Assembly: GCA_910583785.1 (NCBI GenBank)
Contig: CAJTZK010000002.1
Span: 124,001 to 188,000 of the forward strand
DNA length: 64,000 bases
Direction: 5' to 3'
From: an uncultured Oscillibacter sp.
Lineage (GTDB): Bacteria; Bacillota; Clostridia; Oscillospirales; Oscillospiraceae
Both the position numbers and the translations under genes were made by a program. How positions within the stretch are numbered: position 1 is the first letter of the stretch; each line of letters opens with the position of its first letter. Under the pieces are notes generated by a model. The model saw nothing but the letters and a program-made list of their open reading frames with translations, had not been told where the DNA came from and searched no databases. Below are positions 23,931 to 32,059 of this stretch, in pieces.

Positions 23931-25286
23931 TCAAGTTTTCTCTTTGGGCAGGATCAGGTTCAAAAGCACCGCCATCAGCGTGGCGATGACCACCGGGGAC
24001 TTGCCGAAAATCATAGTGAAGCCGTCGGGGAACTGGCTCAGGGCCCCGCTGGCCTGGGATACACCCACGCCCAGGGCGGCGGACAGGCCCACGATGGTGG
24101 TGTTCCGGGCCGTCAAATCCTGGGAGGCGATGAGTTTCATTCCCGTCATGGCGATGGTGGAGAAGACGGTGATGGTGGCCCCGCCCAGCACGCACTGGGG
24201 AATCGTGGTCAGCACCGCCGCAAACTTGGGGGACAGGCCCGCCAGCAGCAAGAAGCCCCCGGTCATGGCGAAGACGATCCGGTTTACCACCTTGTTGGTG
24301 GTGACGATGCCCACGTTCTGGGAGTAGGTGGCCGTGGGCAGGCCGCCGAAGAAGGCTGTCAGGATGTTGCTGAAGCCATAGGCGATGATGCCGCCCTGGA
24401 GCTCCTGGTCCGTGGGGTCCCGGTCAATGCCGCCCACCGTAGTGGCGGTGAAGTCGCCGATGGCCTGGATGGAGTTGATGGCAAAGAGGAGCCCAATCGC
24501 CACGCAGGAGGGCAAGTCGAAGGTAACCCCGAAGTGCATCACCCGGGGCAGGGAGAACCAGGCGGCGGAGCCCACCTCGGCAAAGGAGACCATGCCGAAG
24601 AACATGGAAATGACATAGCCGCAGAGCATGCCAATGAGGATGGAGGCCAGCTTGCAGATGCCCCTCCCGTGGTTGTTCAGCACCATGACGATGGCCAGGG
24701 TCAGCACGGCCACCAGCCAGTTCTGCCAGGAGCCATAGACCAGGGCCTCGGTCTGGCGTTTGGCCTCCACCACCAGCTCGTATGTATTAGCGGTGCCTCC
24801 CGCCATGTAATTGATAGCTGTGGGATAGAGGGACAGGCCGATGGTAAACACCACCGTCCCGGTGATCACCGGGGGGAAGAGCAGGCGGATTTTCTTCACG
24901 AACACGCCCACCACAACCGCCACAATTCCGCCCACGATCATGGCCCCCGCGATGGCTCCCACGCCGCCGCCCGTGGAGGCGATGGCCTGCATGCTGGGAA
25001 CATAGGCAAAGCTGACGCCCATGATCACCGGGAGGCCGGAGCCAAAGTACTGGTTCAGGGGGTAAAGCTGGATCATCGTACAGACGGCGGACATGACCAG
25101 GGAGGCCTGGATCAGCAGCACCCGGTCCGCCTGGCTCAGGCCGATGGCCCCGGCGATGATGATGGGCGGCGTGACGCAGCCCACGATCATGGCAACCAGA
25201 TGCTGGAGGGACAGGGAGACGGCGGAGCCCAGGGGGGGAATGCCTCGGATTTGGAACAGCGTCTGCTGGCCGGAGGGGGTTCTCAT
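23931..25286 (-). CDS. NCS2 family purine (xanthine/urate-type) permease
   Basis: 451 residues, about 12-14 membrane segments. Family features: SLSLQHLVAMIVGCVTPPIII near the start, the motif TYSQNVGIVTTNKVVNR (about 323-339) containing the NAT signature N-x-G-x4-T-x3-R, and the QAIGDFTATTVGG segment (about 266-278) with the usual acidic substrate residue. NCS2 carriers import uric acid, xanthine or other nucleobases with protons. ATG 25286 has AAGGAG upstream. Together with ygeY/ygeW/arcC 6-10 kb away it fits purine fermentation. Confidence 0.92.
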   Translation of the reverse strand: MRTPSGQQTLFQIRGIPPLGSAVSLSLQHLVAMIVGCVTPPIIIAGAIGLSQADRVLLIQASLVMSAVCTMIQLYPLNQYFGSGLPVIMGVSFAYVPSMQAIASTGGGVGAIAGAMIVGGIVAVVVGVFVKKIRLLFPPVITGTVVFTIGLSLYPTAINYMAGGTANTYELVVEAKRQTEALVYGSWQNWLVAVLTLAIVMVLNNHGRGICKLASILIGMLCGYVISMFFGMVSFAEVGSAAWFSLPRVMHFGVTFDLPSCVAIGLLFAINSIQAIGDFTATTVGGIDRDPTDQELQGGIIAYGFSNILTAFFGGLPTATYSQNVGIVTTNKVVNRIVFAMTGGFLLLAGLSPKFAAVLTTIPQCVLGGATITVFSTIAMTGMKLIASQDLTARNTTIVGLSAALGVGVSQASGALSQFPDGFTMIFGKSPVVIATLMAVLLNLILPKEKT

Positions 25287-25396
25287 GGCGGGGTTCTCCT
25301 TCCTGTTTCTTCGTTCTGTCGTTCTCTCGGCAGCCTCCGGAAAGGTCCACCTTTCCCAGTTTACAGGAGCAGCCATGGGATGTCAAGGACAAAACT

Positions 25397-26281
25397 TTAC
25401 TCCCCGCCGCCCAGGAGCCCCAGGTCCCGGCGGAACTCGCCGTCTATCAGGAAGCGGACCTCCTCCACCGCCTCCAGGGAGGTCAGGGAGTTCTCCAGGG
25501 CCTGGAGGGCCGCCCGGGCTGCGTGGTCCGCCAGGCCCTCCAGCGCCGCGGAGGAGAGGTTCACATAGCAGATGTCCTCCTCCAGCCAGGCAGACTTCAC
25601 CTGGAAGCCCTCCGGCAGGGGGGAGTACAGATCCCGGCCCTCCGGCTTTTCCTCCAGGGCCCGGGCCACGGCGGACACCTGGGTGTCCCCCTCGTAGAGG
25701 TCCAGGGTTTGCTCCGCCGCCGTGAGGCGGCCCTCCTGGTCCAGGTAGTAGAGCATGACCTCCACGGTGCTGATCACGTCCTCCTCCGGGGTCAGCAGAA
25801 GCTCCCGGATGTTCAGCACCTGCCGCTCCCGGTAGGCCAGCTCCCGGCCCCGGACGGTAATCTGGACGGAGGAGACTTCCGGCACCTGGGCCAGGGTCAG
25901 GGCAATGGCCCCGTCCGCCAGGGTCAGGGCCACGCCGGAGAGGCTCTCATAAGAGGGGGACAGGTCCACCCGGGCGCGGTCCCCCTCGATCTCCAGGGAG
26001 AGGAGGGTGGTCCCGGTGGGCAGGGCGCTTTTCAGGGTCTCGTCGGCGGGGCCCTTCAAAAGCTCGTTCATCAGCGCCTCCGCCAGGCGGGAAGCCGTGT
26101 CCGTCTCGGCGTCGTATAAGTACACGGTCTCCGTGCGGAAGGGGGACTCCCCGGCGGAGTAGGTCAAATCCGCCTCCTGGAAATAGAGCTCATAGCCGGT
26201 CCGGGCGGGCTCCTCCCTCCGGCAGCCCGCCAGCAGCAGGGGCAGGAGCAGCAAAAACGCCAGGCAAAGCCGTTTTCTCAC
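25397..26281 (-). CDS. GerMN domain lipoprotein
   Basis: 294 residues. Signal peptide and lipobox LLAGC (cysteine about 20), then two GerMN domains (about 45-150 and 165-285), each with the ALMNELLKGP / AVARALEEKP helix and strand pattern. GerMN domains are found in spore germination and cell-wall associated proteins. It overlaps the histidine kinase gene by 4 bp, so it belongs to the two-component operon and may be an output or partner of the sensor at the cell surface. Confidence 0.87.
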   Translation of the reverse strand: MRKRLCLAFLLLLPLLLAGCRREEPARTGYELYFQEADLTYSAGESPFRTETVYLYDAETDTASRLAEALMNELLKGPADETLKSALPTGTTLLSLEIEGDRARVDLSPSYESLSGVALTLADGAIALTLAQVPEVSSVQITVRGRELAYRERQVLNIRELLLTPEEDVISTVEVMLYYLDQEGRLTAAEQTLDLYEGDTQVSAVARALEEKPEGRDLYSPLPEGFQVKSAWLEEDICYVNLSSAALEGLADHAARAALQALENSLTSLEAVEEVRFLIDGEFRRDLGLLGGGE

Positions 26282-27672
26282 GCTTCCTCCCTCCTCTCCA
26301 AGGCGGGCCAGCGGACGGTGAACACCGCGCCGCCCCCGGGGCGGTTGGCGGCCTCCACGGCGCCGCCCCGGCGCTTCACCGTGTCGCTGACGATGGCGAG
26401 GCCCAAGCCCGTGCCCCCTGCGGCCCGGGACCGGGCCTTGTCCACCCGGTAGAACCGCTCGAAAATCCGGGGCAGGTCCGCCTCGGGGATGCCCGCGCCG
26501 TTGTCCGCCACGGTGAGGACCACCAGCTCCCCCACCCGCTCCAGGGAAACCTGGACGGCCCCGCCGATGGCGGAGTACTTCACCGCGTTGTCCACCAGGT
26601 TGTAAATCACCTGGTGGGTCTCGTCCCGGGTACCCAGGACCACGCAGGCCCCCCCGGCGGAGTAGGTGAGGTCCACGCCCTTCTCCTGGGCCACCAGGTT
26701 CATCATCCGCATAACCTGTTCCAAAACCGGAAGGATGTCCACCGCCGCCGGGGGGTCCAGCACGCCGCTATCCAGCCGGGTCAGGCGGAGGAGGTCCTCC
26801 GTGATGCGGGAAAGGCGCTCCGCCTCCCGGCCGATGTCGGTGACGAACTCCTTCGTGGTCTCCCGGTCGATGTTCTCCGTCTGCAAAATGGAGTCCGACA
26901 GGAGGCGGATGGCCGCCAGGGGGGTCTTCAGCTCGTGGGACGCGTCGGAGACGAAGCGGCGGCGGGCGGTCTCCGTGGTCTGGAGGCGGTCCGTCAGGCT
27001 GTTGAACTCATAGCCGATCTGGGCGATCTCGTCCCGGCCCCGGATGTCCGCCCGGTGGCTGTAGGCTCCCTCCCGCACCTCCCGGATGGCGGTGAGGAGC
27101 AGGCCGATCTTCCGGGTCAGGGCCTTGGAGAGGATGAGGCTCAGGGCCAGCACCAGTCCCCCCGCCACAGCGGAGAGGCGCAGCAGCGTCTCCTGGAGGC
27201 CGGAGAGCAGGGCGGCCTGCTGGGTGTCGTACTCATAGGCGTACACCGCGCCGATGATCTGGCTCTGGTACATGATGGGCGAGGAGGCCCGGCTGTGGAA
27301 GGCCCCCCGCAGGTAGGTGCAGCTGAAGGCATCGTTCCCCAGCAGCGCCTGGACAATTTCCGTGTACAGCGCCAGGTTTCCCACGGCGGCCCCCGTTTCC
27401 CGGGTGTCATAGAGCACCCGGCCCGCGCTGTTGGTCACCAGGATGCGGCTCAGCCCCGTCTCCTGGGCCACGGACATGGCGTCCGTCACGTTCTCCTCCG
27501 TCAGGGGGGAGAGGCCGGAGAGGGCGTTCACCAGAATGGAGACGCTGCTCTGGAGGTTGGCGGCCTTGGAGTGGAACACCAGGTCCTCGGACACCAGCAG
27601 GGGGTATGTGTTCAGCAGCAGCAGCACCGCCAGGATGACGGCGATGTAACTCAAGCCGAAGCGGAACTGCAA
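26278..27672 (-). CDS. Sensor histidine kinase
   Basis: 464 residues. Membrane helix at about 8-27, extracellular sensor to about 160, second helix at about 165-185 (VAGGLVLALSLILSKAL), HAMP, then HisKA with SHELKTPLAAIRLLSDSI (histidine about 247) and the ATPase domain with NLVDNAVKY, DNGAGIPEADLPRIFERFYR and GGTGLGLAIV. Partner of the response regulator ending 19 bp upstream. The operon context with a GerMN lipoprotein suggests a cell-envelope or sporulation signal. Confidence 0.93.
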   Translation of the reverse strand: MQFRFGLSYIAVILAVLLLLNTYPLLVSEDLVFHSKAANLQSSVSILVNALSGLSPLTEENVTDAMSVAQETGLSRILVTNSAGRVLYDTRETGAAVGNLALYTEIVQALLGNDAFSCTYLRGAFHSRASSPIMYQSQIIGAVYAYEYDTQQAALLSGLQETLLRLSAVAGGLVLALSLILSKALTRKIGLLLTAIREVREGAYSHRADIRGRDEIAQIGYEFNSLTDRLQTTETARRRFVSDASHELKTPLAAIRLLSDSILQTENIDRETTKEFVTDIGREAERLSRITEDLLRLTRLDSGVLDPPAAVDILPVLEQVMRMMNLVAQEKGVDLTYSAGGACVVLGTRDETHQVIYNLVDNAVKYSAIGGAVQVSLERVGELVVLTVADNGAGIPEADLPRIFERFYRVDKARSRAAGGTGLGLAIVSDTVKRRGGAVEAANRPGGGAVFTVRWPALERREEA

Positions 27673-27691
27673 GCTGCCCCAATAGGGGCGT

Positions 27692-28369
27692 TCACTCCTT
27701 AAAATAGTACCCCACCCCCCATTTTGTCATAATGTGGTCGGGCTCCGCCGGGTTCTCCTCCAGCTTCTCCCGGAGGCGGCGGATGTGCACGTCTACCGTC
27801 CGGTAGTCCCCGGCGTAGCTGTAGCCCCAGACCACGTTCATCAAGTTCTCCCGGCTGTAAACCCGCCGGGGGTTGCGCATCAAAAGTTCGATGAGGTCGT
27901 ACTCCTTGGCGGTGAGGTCCACGGGAACATCCCCCCGGGAGGCGGAACGCTCCTCGGTGTTCAGCGCGATGCCCCCCGCCGTCAGGATGCTGCCCCGGCT
28001 GCGCTGGACCCCGGCGGCCCGGCGGAGCAGGGCCCGGACCCGGGCCTTGAGCTCCAGGATGTTGAAGGGCTTGGTGAGGTAGTCGTCCGCCCCGCACTCG
28101 AAGCCCATCAGCTTGTCCGCGTCCTCGCTCTTGGCGGTCAGCATGATGACGGGCACGTTGGAGAACTCCCGGATGCGCATGCACGCCTCCAGCCCGTCCA
28201 CCTCCGGCATCATCAGGTCCAAGATGATGAGGTCCAGCTTGCCCTCCCGGGCCAGCTCCACGGCGGCGGCGCCGTCATAGGCGCACTCCACCTCGTAGCC
28301 CTCGTTCTCCAGGTTGAATTTGATCCCCTTTACCAGGGTCCGCTCGTCGTCCACCACCAATATTTTCAT
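27692..28369 (-). CDS. OmpR/PhoB-type response regulator
   Basis: 225 residues. Receiver domain with VVDDE at the start, the phosphorylation site LIILDLMMPEVDG (Asp about 52), VIMLTAKSE and DYLTKPF; C-terminal winged helix with LTAKEYDLIELLMRNPRRVYSREN, VWGYSYAGDYRTVDVHIRRLR and GVGYYF. WalR/PhoP-like. It overlaps the ComEA-like gene by 4 bp at its start and is followed by its kinase. Confidence 0.95.
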   Translation of the reverse strand: MKILVVDDERTLVKGIKFNLENEGYEVECAYDGAAAVELAREGKLDLIILDLMMPEVDGLEACMRIREFSNVPVIMLTAKSEDADKLMGFECGADDYLTKPFNILELKARVRALLRRAAGVQRSRGSILTAGGIALNTEERSASRGDVPVDLTAKEYDLIELLMRNPRRVYSRENLMNVVWGYSYAGDYRTVDVHIRRLREKLEENPAEPDHIMTKWGVGYYFKE

Positions 28370-28740
28370 TCCATATCCTCCACTGTCACAAGCCCCTCCA
28401 GCGCCGCCAGCTTTCCCTGGCCGATGCCGGAGACTTCCATTAAATCCTCCACGGCCTCAAAGGGCCCCTGTTCCTCCCGGTAAGCCACGATCCGCCGGGC
28501 CAGCTCCTCCCCGATGCCGGGAAGGGCGGTGAGTTCCTCCGCGCCTGCGGCGTTGAGGTCCAGGGGCGCCAGGTCCGGCCCGGCCTCCCCGGCGGGGGCC
28601 GTCAGGGCCGTTTCCACGGAGTCGGGGGCCCCCAGCGCGGCCCGGTCCCGGAGAAACAGCCCCAGGAGCAGGCACAAAAACAGCCCCGTCAAGCCCAGCA
28701 GGACCCATTCGCCCAGGGCAGCTTTCCGGCGCGTCTCCAT
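28366..28740 (-). CDS. ComEA-like membrane-anchored helix-hairpin-helix protein
   Basis: 124 residues: short cytoplasmic N terminus, one membrane helix (about 12-30, WVLLGLTGLFLCLLLGLFL), a linker, then a ComEA-type helix-hairpin-helix (about 62-124) with LDLNAAGAEELTALPGIGEELARRI, a typical double-HhH DNA-binding unit. The ATG at 28740 has GGAGG 9 bases upstream. ComEA proteins bind incoming DNA in competence, but short versions are also found apart from other com genes; here it heads a two-component operon. The divergent dac promoter overlaps its 5' end. Confidence 0.85.
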   Translation of the reverse strand: METRRKAALGEWVLLGLTGLFLCLLLGLFLRDRAALGAPDSVETALTAPAGEAGPDLAPLDLNAAGAEELTALPGIGEELARRIVAYREEQGPFEAVEDLMEVSGIGQGKLAALEGLVTVEDME

Positions 28741-28742
28741 GG

Positions 28743-28771
28743 TTGCGTTCCTCCAATTTTTTTGGTATACT
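28743..28771 (+). promoter_or_regulatory. Promoter of the carboxypeptidase gene
   Basis: TTGCGT (28743-28748), 17-bp spacer, TATACT (28766-28771). A GC-rich hairpin (CGGCGGCG/CGCCGCCG around 28790-28810) follows in the leader. Confidence 0.65.
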
Positions 28772-28847
28772 GTTGGGGAAATCATCGAACGGCGGCGGCC
28801 CGCCGCCGCTCTATCGGTTATTATAACACAGATTTTGGGGGATGGAC

Positions 28848-30215
28848 ATGAAAACAAGGCGCTTTTTCTCAGTTTTTTTTCTGGCCCTTCTGCTGGTGGG
28901 ACAGCTGGCCGTTCCCGTGGAGGCGGCCCGGGTGACGGGCCCGGAAATCCAGGGCAAGGCCGCCCTTTTGATCGACCAGAAGACCGGGGCGGCAATCTAC
29001 GCGCTCAACGAGCACGACGAGCTTTACCCCGCCAGCCTCACCAAAATTATGACCTGCCTGCTGGTGCTGGAGGCCGTGGACGAGGGACGGCTGAAACTGA
29101 ACCAGGAGATTACCGCCACCCCCTCGGCCCTGGAGGGCCTGGCGGAGGACGGCAGCACCGCTGGCATCGAGGCGGGGGAAATCCTGACGGTGGAGGAGCT
29201 CCTCTACTGCCTAATGGTGGTTTCCGCCAACGAGGCCGGGGCCATCCTGGCGGAGAAAATCTCCGGCTCCGTGGACAGCTTCGTGGAGCGGATGAACGCC
29301 AAGGCGGCGGAACTGGGCTGTGAGAACACCCATTTCATGAACCCCCACGGCTACCACGACTCCCAGCACTACACCTCCGCCTGGGACCTGTACCTCATCA
29401 CCAAGGCGGCGCTGGAGTACCCGGACTTTATGCGCATCTGCGACACCAGCAGCCACACCGTCCCCGCCACCAACTCCTCGGAGGAACGCCAGCTGAACAA
29501 CACCAACTTCCTCATCCGCAGCGGCCGGGACTACTACAACCCCGACGTCCACGGGGTCAAGACCGGGTCCCACTCCCAGGCGGGCCACTGCCTGGTCTCC
29601 ACTGCCCAGCATGCCAGCATGGACCTGCTCTGCGTGGTCCTGGGGGCGGACCGGGTCCAGAAGGAGGACGGAAGCTGGTGGACCTACAGCTTCGACTACA
29701 CCAACAAGCTCTATGACTGGGCCTTCGGCAACTTCTCCTACCAGACCATCCTGAAGGAGGACGACGTAGCCGGAGAGGCCCCAGTATCCCTCTCCTCCAC
29801 AGACCATGTGACCCTCCGCCCGGCCAAGGCGGTGGAGCTGCTGCTGCCCAAGGGCGTAAAGCCGGAGGAGCTGGAGAAAGCCGTCACCCTGAAATCCGAC
29901 CCGGTGGAAGCTCCCATTGCCGAGGGGGATGTCCTGGGCTCCATGACCATCACCCTGGACGGGGAAGTGCTGGCGGAGGCAGACCTGCTGGCGTACACCA
30001 GCGTGGAGGCGTCCCGTATCCGCATCCTCTGGCGGGACGTGAAGAACTTCTTTTCCACCACCGCCGCCAAGATCGCCCTGGGCGTGGTCCTGGTCCTGGC
30101 GGGAATCTCCGGCGGCTGGAAGCTGCTGTTCAGCCGCCGCCGCTACCGTTACGGCCGCAGCGTGGGCGGCGGGGGCCGCCGGGGCGTGTATCGGGGCTCC
30201 AGGCGAAGACGGTGA
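28848..30215 (+). CDS. D-alanyl-D-alanine carboxypeptidase (penicillin-binding protein, DacA/DacF type)
   Basis: 455 residues. Signal peptide about 1-27 ending AARV, then the serine-peptidase S11 domain with SLTK (about 62-65), SAN (about 127-129) and VKTG (about 230-233), the three active-site motifs. A beta-rich C-terminal domain (about 300-375) and a C-terminal membrane helix (AAKIALGVVLVLAGISGGW, about 404-422) follow, with a very basic tail of Arg and Gly. It trims peptidoglycan side chains outside the membrane. ATG 28848 is chosen over 28842 because the latter touches the GGGGG ribosome site. Confidence 0.92.
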   Translation: MKTRRFFSVFFLALLLVGQLAVPVEAARVTGPEIQGKAALLIDQKTGAAIYALNEHDELYPASLTKIMTCLLVLEAVDEGRLKLNQEITATPSALEGLAEDGSTAGIEAGEILTVEELLYCLMVVSANEAGAILAEKISGSVDSFVERMNAKAAELGCENTHFMNPHGYHDSQHYTSAWDLYLITKAALEYPDFMRICDTSSHTVPATNSSEERQLNNTNFLIRSGRDYYNPDVHGVKTGSHSQAGHCLVSTAQHASMDLLCVVLGADRVQKEDGSWWTYSFDYTNKLYDWAFGNFSYQTILKEDDVAGEAPVSLSSTDHVTLRPAKAVELLLPKGVKPEELEKAVTLKSDPVEAPIAEGDVLGSMTITLDGEVLAEADLLAYTSVEASRIRILWRDVKNFFSTTAAKIALGVVLVLAGISGGWKLLFSRRRYRYGRSVGGGGRRGVYRGSRRRR

Positions 30216-30221
30216 AAACGG

Positions 30222-30245
30222 CAGGCCGCCCCCCGGGGCGGCCTG
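30222..30245 (+). terminator. Terminator after the carboxypeptidase gene
   Basis: 11-bp GC stem (30222-30232 with 30235-30245) in the gap between convergent genes, flanked by AAAA on the left and GCGTTTT on the right. Confidence 0.75.
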
Positions 30246-30264
30246 TGTCTGCGTTTTGAGGGAT

Positions 30265-30777
30265 TTACAGGTACTTTACCAGCTCCTCCAGGGGCTTGCG
30301 GTCCGTGTGGAGCCGGGCGGGGTGGGCGCCCTCCGCCGGGTAGCCCAGGGGCAGCAGGGCGATGGGGCAGGTCCCAGCCATCTCCGGGAAGGCCTCCAGG
30401 AGCCTGCCGGGCTCAAACTTGCCGATATACGTGGTGCCCAGCCCCAGGTCCGCGGCCTGGAGCATCATCTGCGTGGCGGCAATTGCAGCGTCGATCTCGC
30501 CATGGTCCTTACCGTCGGTCTCCCGCTTCCAGGAGACGGCGGGATCGTAGCACACCACCAGCATCACGGGGGGATTGAAGTGGGAGCCGGAGCAGGCGTC
30601 GGCCTTTTCCAGGGTTCCGGGAGTCCGGAGCACGAAGATGCGCTGGGGCTGGTAGTTGTGGGCCGTAGGGGCGTTCCGCCCCGCCTCCAGGATCAGGTCC
30701 AGCTTTTCCTGTTCCACGGGCCGGGAGTCAAACTTACGCAGGGAGTACCGCGCGGCGGAGAGGGTTTGGAAGTCCAT
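30265..30777 (-). CDS. Nitroreductase family flavoprotein
   Basis: 170 residues of the FMN-dependent nitroreductase fold. RYSLRKFDSRPVE (about 10-22) and NAPTAHNYQPQRIFVL are the FMN-phosphate and dimer motifs; AAIAATQMMLQAADLGLGTTYIG (about 97-119) is the conserved central helix. Members reduce nitro, quinone or flavin substrates, or act as small dehydrogenases; specificity is not evident. Single gene. Confidence 0.9.
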   Translation of the reverse strand: MDFQTLSAARYSLRKFDSRPVEQEKLDLILEAGRNAPTAHNYQPQRIFVLRTPGTLEKADACSGSHFNPPVMLVVCYDPAVSWKRETDGKDHGEIDAAIAATQMMLQAADLGLGTTYIGKFEPGRLLEAFPEMAGTCPIALLPLGYPAEGAHPARLHTDRKPLEELVKYL

Positions 30778-31210
30778 GAATCATACCTCGTTTCCGTTCG
30801 TTTAGAGTGTCCGCCGGGAAACCGGCGCTTGGCAGAAGGGATGGGGACGGTTTATTAAGGAACCCCGCGCGGGGCCCCAGGAAACGGCTGGCCCAGCCGC
30901 AAATTCCCTGGACCGTTAAAAGCCGTTGGGAACCCGCCGCCAGGCCGGACGGCGGGTTCCGCGTTTTGCGGCAGCCGTCATCGCGCGGATTCCGCTATGG
31001 AGCGCACCCGCGTTCTCCCCATCCCCTTCCGGGGCGGGACGGCCAGCCGCCGCCCGCGCCATTCTGCCGCGGCCCTTTGCAGCTTTAACGATAACACACC
31101 ATTCCGCAAAAAGCAAGCCCCGCCCTTCCCCCGGGGTGTCCGGCGGCGCATGTTGAAAGAGCCCCCCTGCCGCCGCCGCGCCGGACCCTCCCCCCTCTCC
31201 GAAATAAAAG
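30778..31210. other. Non-coding stretch with GC hairpins
   Basis: About 430 bp without a supported gene. It holds an 11-bp stem (30929-30939 with 30950-30960) followed by GCGTTTT, a 12-bp palindrome CCCCGCGCGGGG at 30863-30874, a GGCTG/CAGCC hairpin at about 30886-30898 and CCGCCGGGAAACCGGCG near 30810. This could be a structured RNA ending at about 30966 on the plus strand, but no family was recognised. Confidence 0.35.
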
Positions 31211-31239
31211 GTGACAAGCGCCAAAATCTCTGGTATACT
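31211..31239 (+). promoter_or_regulatory. Promoter of thrH
   Basis: GTGACA (31211-31216), 17-bp spacer, TATACT (31234-31239). Transcription would start near 31246, leaving a 45-nt leader with AAGGAG before the ATG at 31291. Confidence 0.7.
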
Positions 31240-31290
31240 AGGTGCAGAGAAAACGGTTCCCACACTATGGAACATCAAGGAGACGTGACT

Positions 31291-31890
31291 ATGAACATCG
31301 TATGTCTTGACATGGAGGGCGTCCTGGTCCCCGAGATCTGGATTGCCTTTTCCGAGGCCAGCGGCATCCCGGAGCTCCGCCGCACCACCCGGGATGAGCC
31401 CGACTACAACAAGCTCATGAACTTCCGCCTCGGCATCCTGAAAGAGCACAACCTTGGCCTCAAGGAAATCCAGGCCACCATCGCGAAAATCGACCCCCTC
31501 CCCGGAGCCAAGGAGTTCCTGGACGAGCTCCGCGCCACGACGCAGGTCCTCATCCTCAGCGACACCTTCGAGCAGTTCGCCAAGCCCTTGATGGAGAAAC
31601 TGGGCTGGCCCGCCATCTTCTGCAACACCCTGGAGGTGGCGGACAGCGGCGAAATCACCGGCTTCAAGATGCGCTGCAAACAATCCAAGCTCACCACCGT
31701 CAAGGCCCTCCAGTCCATCGGCTACGAAACCATCGCCGCCGGGGACAGCTTCAACGACTTAGGGATGATCCAGGCCAGCAAGGCGGGCTTCCTCTTCAAG
31801 AGCACCGAGCAGATTAAAAAGGACTACCCGGAGCTCCCCGCCTATGAGGAGTTCGGCGACCTGCTGGCCGCCATCAAGGCCGCCCTGTAA
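31291..31890 (+). CDS. thrH: Phosphoserine phosphatase / homoserine phosphotransferase ThrH
   Basis: 199 residues, HAD superfamily. Starts MNIVCLDMEGVLVPEIW with the HAD aspartates in DMEG (the ThrH form of DxDG), then ILSDTFEQFA (motif II), a conserved lysine region, and AAGDSFNDLGM (motif III/IV). It should release serine from phosphoserine and may transfer the phosphate to homoserine, linking serine and threonine synthesis. ATG 31291 has AAGGAG 7 bases upstream. The DUF1015 gene follows downstream. Confidence 0.92.
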   Translation: MNIVCLDMEGVLVPEIWIAFSEASGIPELRRTTRDEPDYNKLMNFRLGILKEHNLGLKEIQATIAKIDPLPGAKEFLDELRATTQVLILSDTFEQFAKPLMEKLGWPAIFCNTLEVADSGEITGFKMRCKQSKLTTVKALQSIGYETIAAGDSFNDLGMIQASKAGFLFKSTEQIKKDYPELPAYEEFGDLLAAIKAAL

Positions 31891-31897
31891 GGCAGGC

Positions 31898-32040
31898 ATG
31901 GATCTGGCCTTTTTCCAGGGGGCTCTTTGGGAAATTTTTAAAGGCCCCTGCTGATCCTGGCCGCTCCGGCCTTGCCTCTGCTTTTAATCTGCCTGGGGGC
32001 CATTGCCGTAATGGTCCTCCGGGAGCTGCGAAAAAAATAA
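31898..32040 (+). pseudogene. Possible small membrane protein with a one-base frameshift
   Basis: ATG 31898 starts MDLAFFQGALWEIFKG and hits TGA after 18 residues. In the next frame the sequence continues LLILAAPALPLLLICLGAI then AVMVLRELRKK to TAA at 32038. Adding one C to the run at 31945-31948 joins the two into a sensible 47-residue one-helix membrane protein with a basic tail. The ribosome site is weak. The case rests on how well the two pieces fit. Confidence 0.4.
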
Positions 32041-32059
32041 GTAGGAAGGGAGACCCGGC

